NCBI GenBank assembly: GCA_964035545.1
Contig: OZ037766.1
Coordinates: 19,125,581 to 19,185,580, forward strand
Source of the DNA: Bugula neritina
Taxonomy: Eukaryota; Bryozoa; Gymnolaemata; Cheilostomatida; Bugulidae
Length of the DNA stretch: 60,000 nucleotides
Direction: 5' to 3'
Program-made: the position numbers and the translations under genes
Shown here: positions 32,985 to 43,568 of the stretch, one piece after another
How the letters are laid out: the number at the start of each line of letters is the position of its first letter
Position numbering within the stretch: position 1 is the stretch's first letter
The notes under the pieces: generated by a model
Seen by the model: the letters and a program-made list of their open reading frames with translations, nothing else
Databases searched by the model: none
What the model was told of the DNA's origin: nothing

Positions 32985-33007
32985 GTATCGATTGACTACA
33001 AGAGAGA

Positions 33008-33578
33008 GATATATATAAATACATATAATATATATATAATATATAAATGATAACATATATATATGTTATATATATTATATATAATATTATTATATATTTA
33101 TGATATATATAATATAATAATATTACATTATATTTATTATATATATTATTATTATATATAATATATATAATATAATAATATTATATTATATTTATTATAT
33201 ATAATATTATTATGTATATAATATATATAATATAATAATATATTATATTTATTATATATAATGTTATTATATATATAATATAATAATATATTATATTTAT
33301 TATATACAATATTATTATATATATAATATATACATCCTATAAAATATAATATAATAATATGTAATATATTATTATAATATATATATATTTATATATGTTA
33401 TATATATTATTATTATATATATAATATTTATATATATTGTATATATTATATATAATATTATTATATATATAATATATATATATATAATCTAATACAATAA
33501 TATATAATATATAACAAGATAAAATATATTATGATAATATATATATTATATGTGTATATATATGTATATATATGTATG

Positions 33579-33657
<79 letters not shown>

Positions 33658-33696
33658 GTATATATATATATGTATATATATATATGTATATATACC

Positions 33697-33772
<76 letters not shown>

Positions 33773-33898
33773 TATTATATTATATAATATATTATTATAA
33801 TATATATATATTATATATAATATTATTATACTTATATAATATATATATAATATAACAATATATAATATAAAAATATATAATATATTATTATAATATAT

Positions 33899-33944
<46 letters not shown>
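33008..33944. repeat. (TA)n-rich microsatellite, about 0.94 kb
   Basis: (TA)n with AATAT and TATTATTA variants throughout, and repeated blocks such as ATATAATAATATTATATTTATTATA. It separates the LINE 3' end from the right arm of M2. The open frames here encode only Ile-Tyr repeats and are not genes. Confidence 0.9.
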
Positions 33945-33948
<4 letters not shown>

Positions 33949-34386
33949 GCCAAATATTTACTACAAAATTCAAAAATAGCATAAATTAAGTAGTATTACC
34001 GTGCCTATTTGCATCCAATTAACTAGTCTTACATTTATAGCAACTGTAACGTATTTTGTGTATAATGGTTATTGCAAGCATTATTCAATTCATATTCACA
34101 ATAAAATCACAGCGAAGCTTTAACTTTATAGCTTTGTATTTATGTGCATGATTGAGTTTTAATTTTTCTTTTAATTTTATGTGCAATAAAAATGTGTTTA
34201 AAAACTTTACCAATAAAAAAAATTAAAAAAATGTACACATGAAATAGAAAAAAAATAAAATAACAAAAGTGGCAAAATTTTTCCTTTATAACTTATATAA
34301 ACTCGCGGTACCAATCCCGGCATAATGGCGCCCATATGATTCCGTAAGATTTGCTAATGGCAACACTCTTAAATATACCACACTGG
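33945..34386 (+). mobile_element. M2 palindromic element, right arm
   Basis: This is the inverted counterpart of 6663-7097. It starts CATGCCAAATATTTACTAC at the (TA)n edge and ends with CAACACTCTTAAATATACCA and CACTGG, which pairs with the left terminus. Similarity to the left arm is about 90% by eye. The arms flank the whole nest at 7098-33944. Confidence 0.7.
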
Positions 34387-34515
34387 CCCAAACTATCCTG
34401 TGCACTAATCATCTTTGAACAATATTATGCCCATACGGGCGTATGACCTAGAACAGTCTATTTTCTTCTAGGCCATACGGCGTATGGGACCGTATGGGTA
34501 CCACTACATCCCTGT
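34387..34515. repeat. Imperfect hairpin and possible hAT end
   Basis: CCCATACGGGCGTATGACCT (from 34430) and TTCTAGGCCATACGGCGTAT (from 34470) form a hairpin. The block ends CACTACATCCCTG (34503-34515), which reversed (CAGGGATGTAGTG) looks like a hAT terminus. The other end was not found. Confidence 0.35.
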
Positions 34516-34680
<165 letters not shown>

Positions 34681-34731
34681 TGATACTAATACAATTTTGG
34701 ATATAAAAATAAATTTAGATCTTCATTTATT

Positions 34732-34780
34732 GACTACATTATTGTTTCACGTAGTGCGAGCTACGATCATCAGGTCGTTG
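34732..34780 (-). ncRNA. Hammerhead-like motif in the Penelope-like element, degenerate
   Basis: On the minus strand CTGATGA (34773-34767) is followed by a strong 5-bp stem II (CGTAG/CTACG) and GAAAC (34748-34744), then GTC at 34734-34732. Stem III is weak, and stem I does not pair in the flanks I see. It matches the position expected for hammerheads in Penelope-like elements, but self-cleavage is doubtful. Confidence 0.45.
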
Positions 34781-34845
34781 TGTGTACGCTTGAGTGATTT
34801 TGTTTTGAAATTAGTATTGTTAGTGTATTACTACGCTGGAATGTT

Positions 34846-35880
34846 TTAACTAGCGTCTGTTAAGTGCGCAAGTAAAAATTTGCGTTTATGTCTACATGTG
34901 GTGGAAAGCTCTTTTCGTTTGTTGAGGGAAGATAATTCCGGTTGTTTTAAAATCATATACTTCTCATAGTTGCATAAGTTACATCTGTTGGTTAGGTTTG
35001 AGTATGATTTGCAAATTTTTAAAATATTCCATTTTAAGCTGAATTTTGTGTTGTTGTCTTTTAAATTCCAGATGTGTCTGCTGAGTTGCGTGCTGTTGGC
35101 TTTATCTGCATGTAGGAAAGAGGCTTTGTGGTTATTGAATCTGGTTTTGAAGGTAGTCGAACAGAGTCTTATGTATGAATGGCTGGAATTATTGTCATGT
35201 CTTGTTACAGTTGCTTGGTATATTACGTCTTTGTATAAGCATTTACCATTTAATGGACAGTGGGAAGGTTGTTTGCAGTTACATTGTGTGTTATTTAGTT
35301 TAGTAGCGGTAGTAGGGGTGTGTGTGGTTTTAAGTTTGTGATGGTTCGAGCCATCAATAATATTTTTCATGTTGGGCATGCATGAATAGCTAATTTTTAT
35401 GGTTTTCCTATTGAAAATTTTACTTAGTTGGTTGGATGGTGGAAAGCATTTGTCGATGATTTGAAGAAATTTCTTCCCTATTTTGGTTTTTACTGTTGAA
35501 CTGAAAGGTGGGTTGTACCACAATATGTTTCTATTTCTATTTCTATTATTGTTGTTGGATTTGGGTGTCAGGTTATATTTTAATTTATAGTCATATCCAC
35601 TGTTTGATAGTGCTTCTTGGTACGGTTGTATGGTGGTGTTAAACTCTTCTTCATTGGAGGATAGTGAGCTAAGTCTTTTAATAATATTTTCTGGTATGTT
35701 TTTCAATACTGCAGGTGGGTGGTCGCTTTGTTTATGAACATAAAGGATAGTGTTTCCAGGTTTTGTATAGGGTTTATAGGATTGGTTAGTCAAGTTAAAT
35801 GTTACATCTAGGAAGTTTACAACTTTCTTATTGGCTTCTATTGTGATTGAAAGATTAAATTTTGGACAATATAAACACAA
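34846..35880 (-). CDS. Penelope-like RT C-terminus with GIY-YIG-type endonuclease (344 aa, partial)
   Basis: Residues about 25-35 have NFLDVTFNL, as in Penelope RT thumb regions; WYNPPFS and [10 protein letters not shown] follow. A Cys linker ([15 protein letters not shown], near residue 200) precedes the endonuclease block [20 protein letters not shown], where GIY-YIG family members usually have YIG at this place, and C-x2-C ([11 protein letters not shown]). The catalytic Arg and Asn/His surroundings seem kept, but YIR in place of YIG may weaken it. The N-terminal RT, including the catalytic Asp residues, is missing through truncation. Confidence 0.7.
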   Translation of the reverse strand: MCLYCPKFNLSITIEANKKVVNFLDVTFNLTNQSYKPYTKPGNTILYVHKQSDHPPAVLKNIPENIIKRLSSLSSNEEEFNTTIQPYQEALSNSGYDYKLKYNLTPKSNNNNRNRNRNILWYNPPFSSTVKTKIGKKFLQIIDKCFPPSNQLSKIFNRKTIKISYSCMPNMKNIIDGSNHHKLKTTHTPTTATKLNNTQCNCKQPSHCPLNGKCLYKDVIYQATVTRHDNNSSHSYIRLCSTTFKTRFNNHKASFLHADKANSTQLSRHIWNLKDNNTKFSLKWNILKICKSYSNLTNRCNLCNYEKYMILKQPELSSLNKRKELSTTCRHKRKFLLAHLTDAS

Positions 35881-35984
35881 AACTCCTCCAGCATATCAAA
35901 GTCAACATATGGAAGAACTCCTACTCAGTAATAAATTGGTTTGAAAACATCAAGAACAAAAGCAGTCAAAGAACGGTAGTTTGG

Positions 35985-36090
35985 CGCAGCTGACGCAATG
36001 GTCTGATCACGTGATCTAAACTTACCAAAATTCGCATTCGTCGTGCTATTTTGGTCCGCTATGCGTCCAATTCGTTGATCGTGTGAATAT
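35985..36090 (-). mobile_element. T1 terminal fragment
   Basis: GATCACGTGATC (36004-36015) and AATTCGCATTCGTCGTG (from 36030), reversed, match the left end of the T1 copy at 52481 (GACGAATGCGAATTTTG ... GATCACGTGATC). The spacing is similar. The rest of T1 is absent here. Confidence 0.45.
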
Positions 36091-36169
36091 AGTACACCTA
36101 TAATTACAGCTAGTACTATTGAGTCAGTAGCTCTCACTGAATGTTTGTGTTCGACAAATTGCAAGACTC

Positions 36170-36614
36170 ACTGTAGTAACTAAATCAAATACTATTGCAT
36201 TTACTGTATTAGTATTACTTACTGTATTAGTATTAGCAATATTTTAATTAATAATTTAATTATTTATATTATTTATTTATTATTATCACATTATCATTAT
36301 GATTATTACTATTGTCATCATTATCTCTTCATTATGATCACATCACTATGATCTGCCATAGATTCTATCATCATGACTATCGTTATGATTGCCACTATGA
36401 CTATCACTATGTCATAAACTATTGACTACGGTCTACCACCGAGTGTATCAGTATGAAATTGAATAATTAATCATTATCATTATCATAATGATACTCACAT
36501 TCAATGAATGTGAGTATCATTATGATAATGATTATTAATAATAAATATATTTATTATAATACATAAAATAATGAATCCTAAATTTAAATGCTAATTGATA
36601 ACGTCATTATGATT
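36170..36614. other. AT-rich sequence with a perfect palindrome; no gene seen
   Basis: Contains degenerate ATCATTATC/ATGACTATC repeats and, at 36476-36532, two perfect 28-bp arms separated by one base. I see no coding sequence. Confidence 0.6.
36476..36532. repeat. Perfect inverted repeat, 28-bp arms, 1-base spacer
   Basis: ATACTCACATTCA-a-TGAATGTGAGTAT forms the centre, and the arms extend outward through ATCATTATCATAATG. Such a sequence can extrude as a cruciform. It could be a small inverted duplication rather than a functional site. Confidence 0.8.
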
Positions 36615-38194
36615 TACATTTACATTCTTCCAACCACTGACAGTAAGATAATCGCCAATGAACTAAATAGATACTTTCCCTCAGACACTCACAATTCTGC
36701 CACCAAGAAAGTGTATCAAAACTCCCACTTTTCTCAACTCCAACAGAACCATTTCCCATCACATTAGATAGTGTTGAAAAACTTATTGTTGACCTTAAAA
36801 ATCCGCAAATGCCAATTAATAATAAACCCTAATATCAATGCAGAGTGTCTTCAGTATATCTTCTCTGGTTCATTGAAACAAGGTGTGCTTCCAGGTGCAT
36901 GGAAGACTGCCAACATCACTCCTAAATATAAAAAAGGTGAAAAAGAGAAGCCATGCAATTACCAACCTATTTCATTGACAAGTGTCCCCTGCAAAATGCT
37001 AGAACATATTATATTACACTATCTAAATATTACACTAAATTCAATTTTGGTTAATAGGCAACATGGATTTAGACGTGGCCTCTCATGTGACACTCAATCG
37101 TGTGCGACTTTTCATGATCTTGCAAGAGTAGCCGACAACTCATCAACTACTCGTGCAGTAATTCTAGATTTTAAAAAAGCCCTCTATAAAGTTCCTCGTT
37201 TACTACTCATAGAGAAAATCAAGCATGTTAAAGGAATTGATCCTTTTATTGTCAATTGGATACAGAGCTTTTTGACTGAAAGAAGTCAAAAAATAGTTAT
37301 CAAAAAGACGGAATCATCTGAACTAAGTGTAACATCTGGAGTCCCCCAAGGATCAGTTCTTGGACCAACACTTTTCCTAATTTACATCAATGATCACCCT
37401 AAATCTGTCTCATGCAAAGTCAGTCTATATGCTGACGATGCACTTTTATATGCTGAAGTTAACAACAAAATACAACAGGAAGCCTTTCAGAGAGACCTAA
37501 ACTCACTTTATAATTGGTTACCTAAATGGAAAATGTCATTTAATACTGATAAGTGTGAAGTGATTATGTTTGGTGAAACTGATGGCACCTCCTATCTATA
37601 TTCACCTGGTGACACCACTCTTAGAACTGTTTAAGAGGCCAAATATCTTGGTGTAATTATGCATTCTAACTTGAAGTTTGACAGACATATTACATCTAAA
37701 GTCAACAATGCAAATAAAATACTTGGCTGTATCAAGTATACAATCTACAATGCACCCATGAAGGCAAAATTAATTGCATACCTTAGTCTATGTAGATCTA
37801 TCCTTGAGTATGCAGACACGTGGGATACGACTAACAAAAGTGCCTGTGAGGAAATTGAATGGGTTCAAGATCAAGCCATCAGGTTTATCGCTAACCTCAA
37901 AGGGAGATGTGGCATCAGTGACGCTCGAACTGAATTGCAGCTTAAAACTCTTGCGAGCCGACGAAGAGACCATATAATAACATTGTTAATGAGAACACTC
38001 TCAGATGAAGAGCGCCATGAAAAGCTTTCATCTGCTTATGATAAACTATTATATTCAAATCGGTCAATAAACACTCGATCTGCTAAGAGAGGAGAACCAA
38101 CATCAATTTCTCATCTTCACAGACCTTTCACTACAGTTTTCTCCCTCGAAACATTAGATATTTGAGGATACTACCTCATAACACAAACTCAGCT
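36615..38194 (+). pseudogene. Second LINE: reverse transcriptase, 5'-truncated
   Basis: Coding similarity starts near 36615 (KIIANELNRYFPSD) in broken frames. The main block runs 36771-38165 in one frame with a single TAA at 37632. Motifs: PGAWKTANITPKYKKGEK, YQPISLTSVPCKMLEHI, QHGFRRGLSCDTQ, AVILDFKKALYKVP, SGVPQGSVLGPTLF and YADDALLYAEV (about 37430), so the catalytic Asp pair is intact. The C-terminus has RRRDHIITLLMRTLSDEE. It resembles jockey/CR1-type LINEs and is distinct from the LINE at 1-2142. A SINE lies directly downstream. Confidence 0.75.
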
Positions 38195-38414
38195 TAAAAA
38201 AAACTCGCGCAAGTTTATAGTCGCTATCCCTGTGAGAAACCCCTGTTGGAAAGGGTTTTTATTGGAACGGGCTAAGGACTTGTTCAAATGAGGCACAGGA
38301 GCAATTATGACTGGATGCTCTTCCTAGCATCACCAATGGCCTTTGTCGGAGTTCGAACCTATGACTTCGTGTTCACGAAGCAAACGCTTTAACCCCTAGA
38401 CCACGGCTGCTCCC
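38195..38414 (-). mobile_element. tRNA-derived SINE, copy 1
   Basis: Read on the minus strand it starts GGGAGCAGCCGTGGTCTAGG, with A box TGGTCTAGGGGTTA and B box GGTTCGAACTCC. A body with AGGAAGAGCATCCAGTC and GGGATAGCGACTATAAACTT follows, ending in a TTTTTTTT/AAG tail at about 38195. Copy 2 (54453-55475) has the same organisation. The family is mobilised by an unknown LINE. Confidence 0.8.
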
Positions 38415-39078
38415 TTAGCTATGTGCTAAAACCTTTCAAATTACAAACAAAATATCCAAACTTAGCTACATGCTGGAATAGATACATTTCAACACATGGT
38501 AAACCCAAACAAAAAAAACATAAGAGGCACTCATAATTTGGCGCCTGTAGGTGTTAGTAGAATGTTCTAATTTTTACGAGGCGAGTTACAAGGTGAGGTG
38601 AGTTCTGTTACTTAGCAAGTTAATAGTTAGTACTTAGTAGTATTACTATTACTATTAGACTCACGGTGGTAAATAAAAAAGTTAGAAAGGATTATCATTG
38701 TAATAATTTTTATGATTATTTACATGACTCACTAATTATTTTGAAATTACTTATAGTTAATGTTATTCAGTTTTTCCGAGTCAGTTTAGCTTCTGCTCTT
38801 CTAGCCAATCAGTTAATGTTATAGCTATAACCTTACTATTATGGTCATGGTGCTGATAGTTGTTAATAGTAGTCATTTTTATAATAATATTCATATTAAG
38901 CTTTGCCATGTAGTTGTGTTGTTTGACTGCTATTAGTTACCGAGAGACTCGTTGAGCTCGGGGATTTTCCTATTAGCTTGAATTGCAATAAATGACAAGA
39001 ATCATCAGCTTAGACTCAATCCAATGTTGTTGTACTCTTACGCACCAATCACACATGGTGGCAGCAGTTAATACTAAT

Positions 39079-39665
39079 AATGGGCGATAAAGAAGTTCAG
39101 CAACAAATAATTGTGCATAGGAATGCGCCCAGAATCGAACCACTAGGTGAGATCGTTTTGAATTGTGAGCAAGAGCAAAACTTCAGAAGGTTTAAAAGCC
39201 TGTGGCAGTCATTTTATATTCTGTCTAGACATTCGGAGGAAAGTAATTAGTACCAAAGAGCATTGCTATTATACACAATTGGTGATGATGCATGCCGGGT
39301 CGTAGAGTCTAGTCATAGATATCAAAATGATCAGAGTCTAGCAGCGATTATAGACATTTTAAAACAGTGTTGCATAGGAGAACGAAATATAGTGTACGAA
39401 CGCTATAAATTTAATCTGAGGTGTCAATTACAAGGAGAGAATTTTGATGCCTTTTACTTAGTATTACGTGCACTAGCCGATAAATGTGGATTTAACTACC
39501 TACCCGCCACTGATGAGGCACCAGCACCATTTGATGAAATGCTGAGAGATTGAATTGCTGTAAGAATTAGGGGTGACTCTCTTAGAAAGAAATTAATTTT
39601 TCAAGGGAACACTTTAACACTAGACAGGCAGTACGAAGTTGTAGGAGCAGTGAAGTCACTTCAAC
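39079..39665 (+). pseudogene. Element C gag
   Basis: Bases 39079-39553 read MGDKEVQQQIIVHRN near the start, then a capsid block with FRRFKSLWQSFYIL, LLYTIGDDACRVVESS, FNLRCQLQGENFDAF and FDEMLRD. In-frame stops lie at about 39248 and 39551. It continues IRGDSLRKKLIFQGN to 39640. No zinc knuckle is recognisable. Confidence 0.6.
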
Positions 39666-40225
39666 TGTGATGCAAATTGTAACAAAAAGAGCAAGCTCAG
39701 GGTATGTAGATGATATAATTAAAGCACAAAGCAGGTACCTTAAATATAATCAAAGCAAACCAAGTCATACGCGCAAGCATGGAGGTGCTGTTCAGCTGCC
39801 AATCAACTCACAGTTGTACAAGCCTACAAACAGCCAGGATCAATTGTAGTCTTGACGATGTCAATAGATGTATATCGGTGTCACTAAATCTATGTCGATG
39901 TCAATAGATGTTAATCAATGTCAAATGGTGGCAAATAATGTCAACCAGTGTTATCTTAGAATAATAGCGTAATAAAGGACATCAGTGAGGATTTATCGCT
40001 CAAATCACAGCCTAGTTCACTACAGTCAAAATTCTTTTTCCTCTCGTAAAATTACAACTAGTTTACTAGCACTAACTATTGCCAAGTGCCAGAGGTCTCT
40101 TAGTTAGCACTGACTGTGCTGTAAAACGCTTTTCTTTGTAGGTTTTCAATATAGCTAAGATGGCTAAGCAAACTCACACTAATTTCACTACAACGAGGGT
40201 ATACTGTTTACGGGGGAGTTCGAAA

Positions 40226-43200
40226 TAGAAAACTAAACTGTGGATGCTTAAAAAGCTGAAGTAGCAGTAAATGGTAACCCTACTACTACCAAGCTTTCTA
40301 CAGGTGCAGATGGTACAGCAGTCAGTGACAAACTACCTTGGCTGTCTACTATTTTACTGCAAACTACAGGAGTCCGCTTATTTGGACCTGGAGAAAAGCA
40401 ACTCTAAATCTTTGGAACTTTTGAGGCAGATCTTCCATATAAAGGTCATGAGTACAAGGACACAGCCTACGTAATTCAAAATCAGTGAACCTCTCTACTC
40501 AGTAGAACTGCTTGCGAGAAGTTAAGACTGATAACTTGCCAAGTGAAGCAGCAAGGTGAAGTAACCAAAGGCATCTCCACAGGCTTCTCAAGGGATACTC
40601 ATACAGAATATTACTGATTCTAGATTACCAACCTAAATGCATCTACGCTCCAAGAAAAATTCCGATTTCATTATGAGATAAGATTAAGAAAAAGCTAGAT
40701 GAGATGGTGCAGCAAGGAGTTATCTCCACCGTATTAGAAGCTACAGAGTGGTGTAGTGGCATGGTTCCAGTCCTTTAACCATCAGGAGATGTGGACCTGA
40801 CTGGCCTAAATAAAACTGTTGGAAGGGAAATCTATCTAATGCCAGCAGTCGATGAAAGGATGGGACTGTTGGGAGCTAGTTAGACCTTCTCAAAACTAGA
40901 TGCCAATAGCGGGTTCTGGCAAATACACTTGAACAAGGAGTCAAGAAAGCTGACTACCTTCCTTACATCTTTCGGCCGGTTCTGTTTCAACAGACTTCCA
41001 TTTGACATATTTAGTGCACCGGAGATCTTTTCTCGAACTATGTGCAGAATGTCACATGGATGATATTCTAGTTCATGGTAAAGATGCAGAAAGCCACGAT
41101 AAAACCTTGAAGCTGGTTTTAAGCAGACTAGAAGAAGCAGGACTCACATTGAATAAGGACAAGTGTAAGATTGGCCAAGTTTTTAGGCCACATCATAGAT
41201 GCTAAAGGAGTCAACCCTGACCTAGATAAAGTCGCATCAATACGTAATTTTCCAGCCCCTACCTGTTAGAGTTGAGATGAATAAATGGCATGCTGAATCA
41301 GCTAGCTAAATTTATTCCTCACCTCTCCGAAATCACAGCTCCCATGAGAGAGTTACTGAAAGAAAGTAAAGCTTGGACATGGAGTCAACCGCAACAGGAA
41401 GCTTTCCCAAAAGTAAAGCCCATACTTATGTTTGCTCAGGTCATAGCCCACTATGATCCCAAGCTGAAAACAATTGTTGCCACTGATGCTTGCAACACTA
41501 GACTTAGAGCTGTTATGTTACAAATACAAAAGGATGGAACAAGGAGGCCAGTATACTATGCACCAAGGTCTTTGACCGCAGTGGAACAAAATTAAGAGGC
41601 GATAGAAAGGTGACGTTTGGCAATGGCTTGGGCATGCAACAAGCTAGATCAGTTCAAAAGAGGATTATCTTTCACTCTAGAGACTGATTACAAGCCTTTA
41701 GTTAGGCTTAATGGGTGTAAAAGACTTGGACCAAGTGTCAGCCAGGATTCTCCGATTGAGACTGTGGCTCATGAGGTATGCCTGTGGCTCATGAGGTATG
41801 CTCTAAAGATAGAGTATATCCCAGGGTCTCGTTACCACGTAGCAGATGCTTTGTCTCGAGTACCCTCTGGTCTACCATCTCGCATAGATGTGATGCTGGT
41901 TGAAGAGCTAGAAGCTAGCACTTCCATCATACCTTCTATGTATACAATGATCAAAAAGATCAAGGAGGCACAACAACTAGATGCTGTGTGCCAAGAGGTC
42001 CAGAATCTCATCACAAAAGGATGGCCTACATATAAAACAGATGCCCACACAGCAGCACACCCTTACTGGGATGTCAAAAAACATTTGACACAATCTAAAG
42101 GCCTTCTTTTGTATGATCAGTGGCTAGTCACCCCAAGTAACCTAAGACGAAAACTGCTTGACCGCTATTACCAGGTCCATCAAGAAGTAGTAAAGTGCCA
42201 GGCAAGAGCCAGAAGAGCTATCTGGTGGCCAGGAATGTCTACAGAAATAAAGGAAATGGTACAAGGGTGTTGACATTGCAGAATTAACTCACCAACTCCG
42301 GTAGAGCCTCTGCAGCCGTCCACCTCGCCATCAAAACCCTGGATAAAGTTAGGTGCAGACCTGTTCGAGCTCCAGAAAAAGAACTATCTTTTAGTAGTTG
42401 ATTACCATAGAAGATACATAGAAGTTAGGAGATTAAACTCTCTGTCTTCAGCATTCATTAAGGACAAAGTTAAATCCATCTTTTCAACACATGGAATTCC
42501 CGAGGTAGTCATTTCTGACAATGGACCTCAGTTCAGTTCTAGAGAGTTTCAAAAATTCGCCAAGAGTTATGGTTTTCAACACGTGATCAGCTCTCCAAAA
42601 TATCCAAAAGCTAATGGGGAAGCTCAGAGAGCTGTAGGAACAGTAAAGCGTCTGTGGAGCAAAACTACAGACCCGTACCTAAGCCTAATAACCTATAAAG
42701 CTACCCCACTCGAAAATAGATTCACTCCTTTAGAACTCTTGATGAACAGGCTACATCAAACTACTCTGCCCTCAATGCCCAAAATCCAAGTGGTTCACAA
42801 GCTACCAAACATTGCTGAGAAGGAACAATACATAAATCTAAGAACCAAGAGTAACTAGAACCAACGGCACAAACCCACCCTGTTGCCTGAACTTTCTCAA
42901 GGTTCACTCCTTTATGTCAAAGACATTAAGGAGCAGGGCACAGTTCTGGCAAGTGTAGCTCCACACTCATACACAATGAAAACTGAAACAGAAGTTATGC
43001 GCCGAATCAAAAGTGCGTTGGTAGATCTACGGGAAGAGGAGCCCGTAGTGTTTGAACCAAATGCTCCTCCGCCGGTTCTTATGGGTACAGAGGTGCATGG
43101 TCCAAAAGCTAACAGAAAAGCCAACCCATCAGGAACACAGGCACCAGGAACATTGGTCGCAGGGGTCTTGGGTATGTCTTTAGCCCATCCAGCCAGTCCA

Positions 43201-43236
43201 ACGGTTCCAGGTAGGTTTAGTGCTCTATCTAGATAA
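40226..43236 (+). pseudogene. Element C pol
   Basis: A protease-like STGADGTAVS block lies at about 40300, with Ser where the catalytic Asp belongs. RT pieces are DLTGLNKTVG, FSKLDANSGFWQIHL (about 40890) and MDDILVHGKDAESHDKT (41056), where M-D-D keeps both Asp residues. RNase H has IVATDACNTRLRAVML (about 41475) and LETDYKPLVRL. Integrase has the core YLLVVDYHRRYIEV-like block (about 42390), SDNGPQFSS and SPKYPKANGEAQRAV (about 42595). At least six stops or frame changes separate the pieces. Confidence 0.65.
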
Positions 43237-43568
43237 CGAAGATTCCCCCGGAGATCTGACAACTATGCGATGAATTAACATCCAGATGATCTAACCACGA
43301 AGACACTCGTTCCTTCTATGCAGCAATCATGAATATATTTTTACGTTTTTCTCACTATTAACCTTCCTTTACTATTGTCAATCTTAATTAATAGCCCAAG
43401 TGATTACATATAAAGTGTTTGTACCCACTTAGAAAGAAGTATGTTGTGTTGTTCGACTCGCTATTATTCACCGCGAGACACGTAGTGTTATAGTGTCCAA
43501 ATACCAGGGGTAATTTTGACAGAGGTGAACCTCCTTTGTTCTCAACAGTGATACTATACTGCCTAGAG

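Larger units (their letters stand above)
7631..33007 (+). mobile_element. LINE with AP-endonuclease, split by three large insertions
   Basis: This is one LINE of about 3.5 kb in four pieces: 7631-8581, 11173-13356, 25158-25541 and about 32989-33007. It has a 5' leader (7631-7981), an endonuclease, an RT and a C-terminal domain, and ends in a GA-rich stretch that runs into (TA)n. Its protein resembles invertebrate LINE proteins often annotated as craniofacial development protein 2-like. The interrupting elements are 8582-11170, 13357-25152 and 25542-32984; each junction carries a short target duplication. The LINE landed in the TA-rich centre of M2. Confidence 0.8.
34681..35970 (-). mobile_element. 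Penelope-like element, 5'-truncated, with an inverted 5' piece
   Basis: On the minus strand: the RT end, a Cys/His linker and a GIY-YIG-type endonuclease (35880-34846), then a 3' region with a hammerhead-like motif, then (TA)n. At about 35888-35970 the plus strand encodes IWKNSYSVINWFENIKNKSS, which resembles an upstream RT segment of Penelope-like elements and is head-to-head with the main body. Such an inverted 5' piece is expected from twin priming. The junction is near 35885. Confidence 0.7.
38530..43560 (+). mobile_element. Degenerate Ty3/gypsy retrotransposon C
   Basis: The 5' LTR ends CACCAATCACACA at about 39055, followed by TGGTGGCAGCAG. Gag (39079-39665), pol (about 40226-42860) and a C-terminal extension (to 43236) follow, all with many stops and frameshifts. 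Part of the LTR recurs near 43440 (TGTTGTGTTGTTCGACTCG; compare 38908), which marks a damaged 3' LTR. The left edge of the 5' LTR is uncertain. Confidence 0.65.

Noticed and set aside
39501-39545. A further hammerhead core at CTGATGAGGC near 39511
   Set aside because: No GAAA with pairing stems follows at the right distance; it is part of the element C gag coding sequence.
39855-39955. A CRISPR-like or satellite array of GATGTCAATAGATG units
   Set aside because: Units are few, irregular and diverged, and the DNA is animal nuclear; it is at most a short degenerate tandem repeat within element C.
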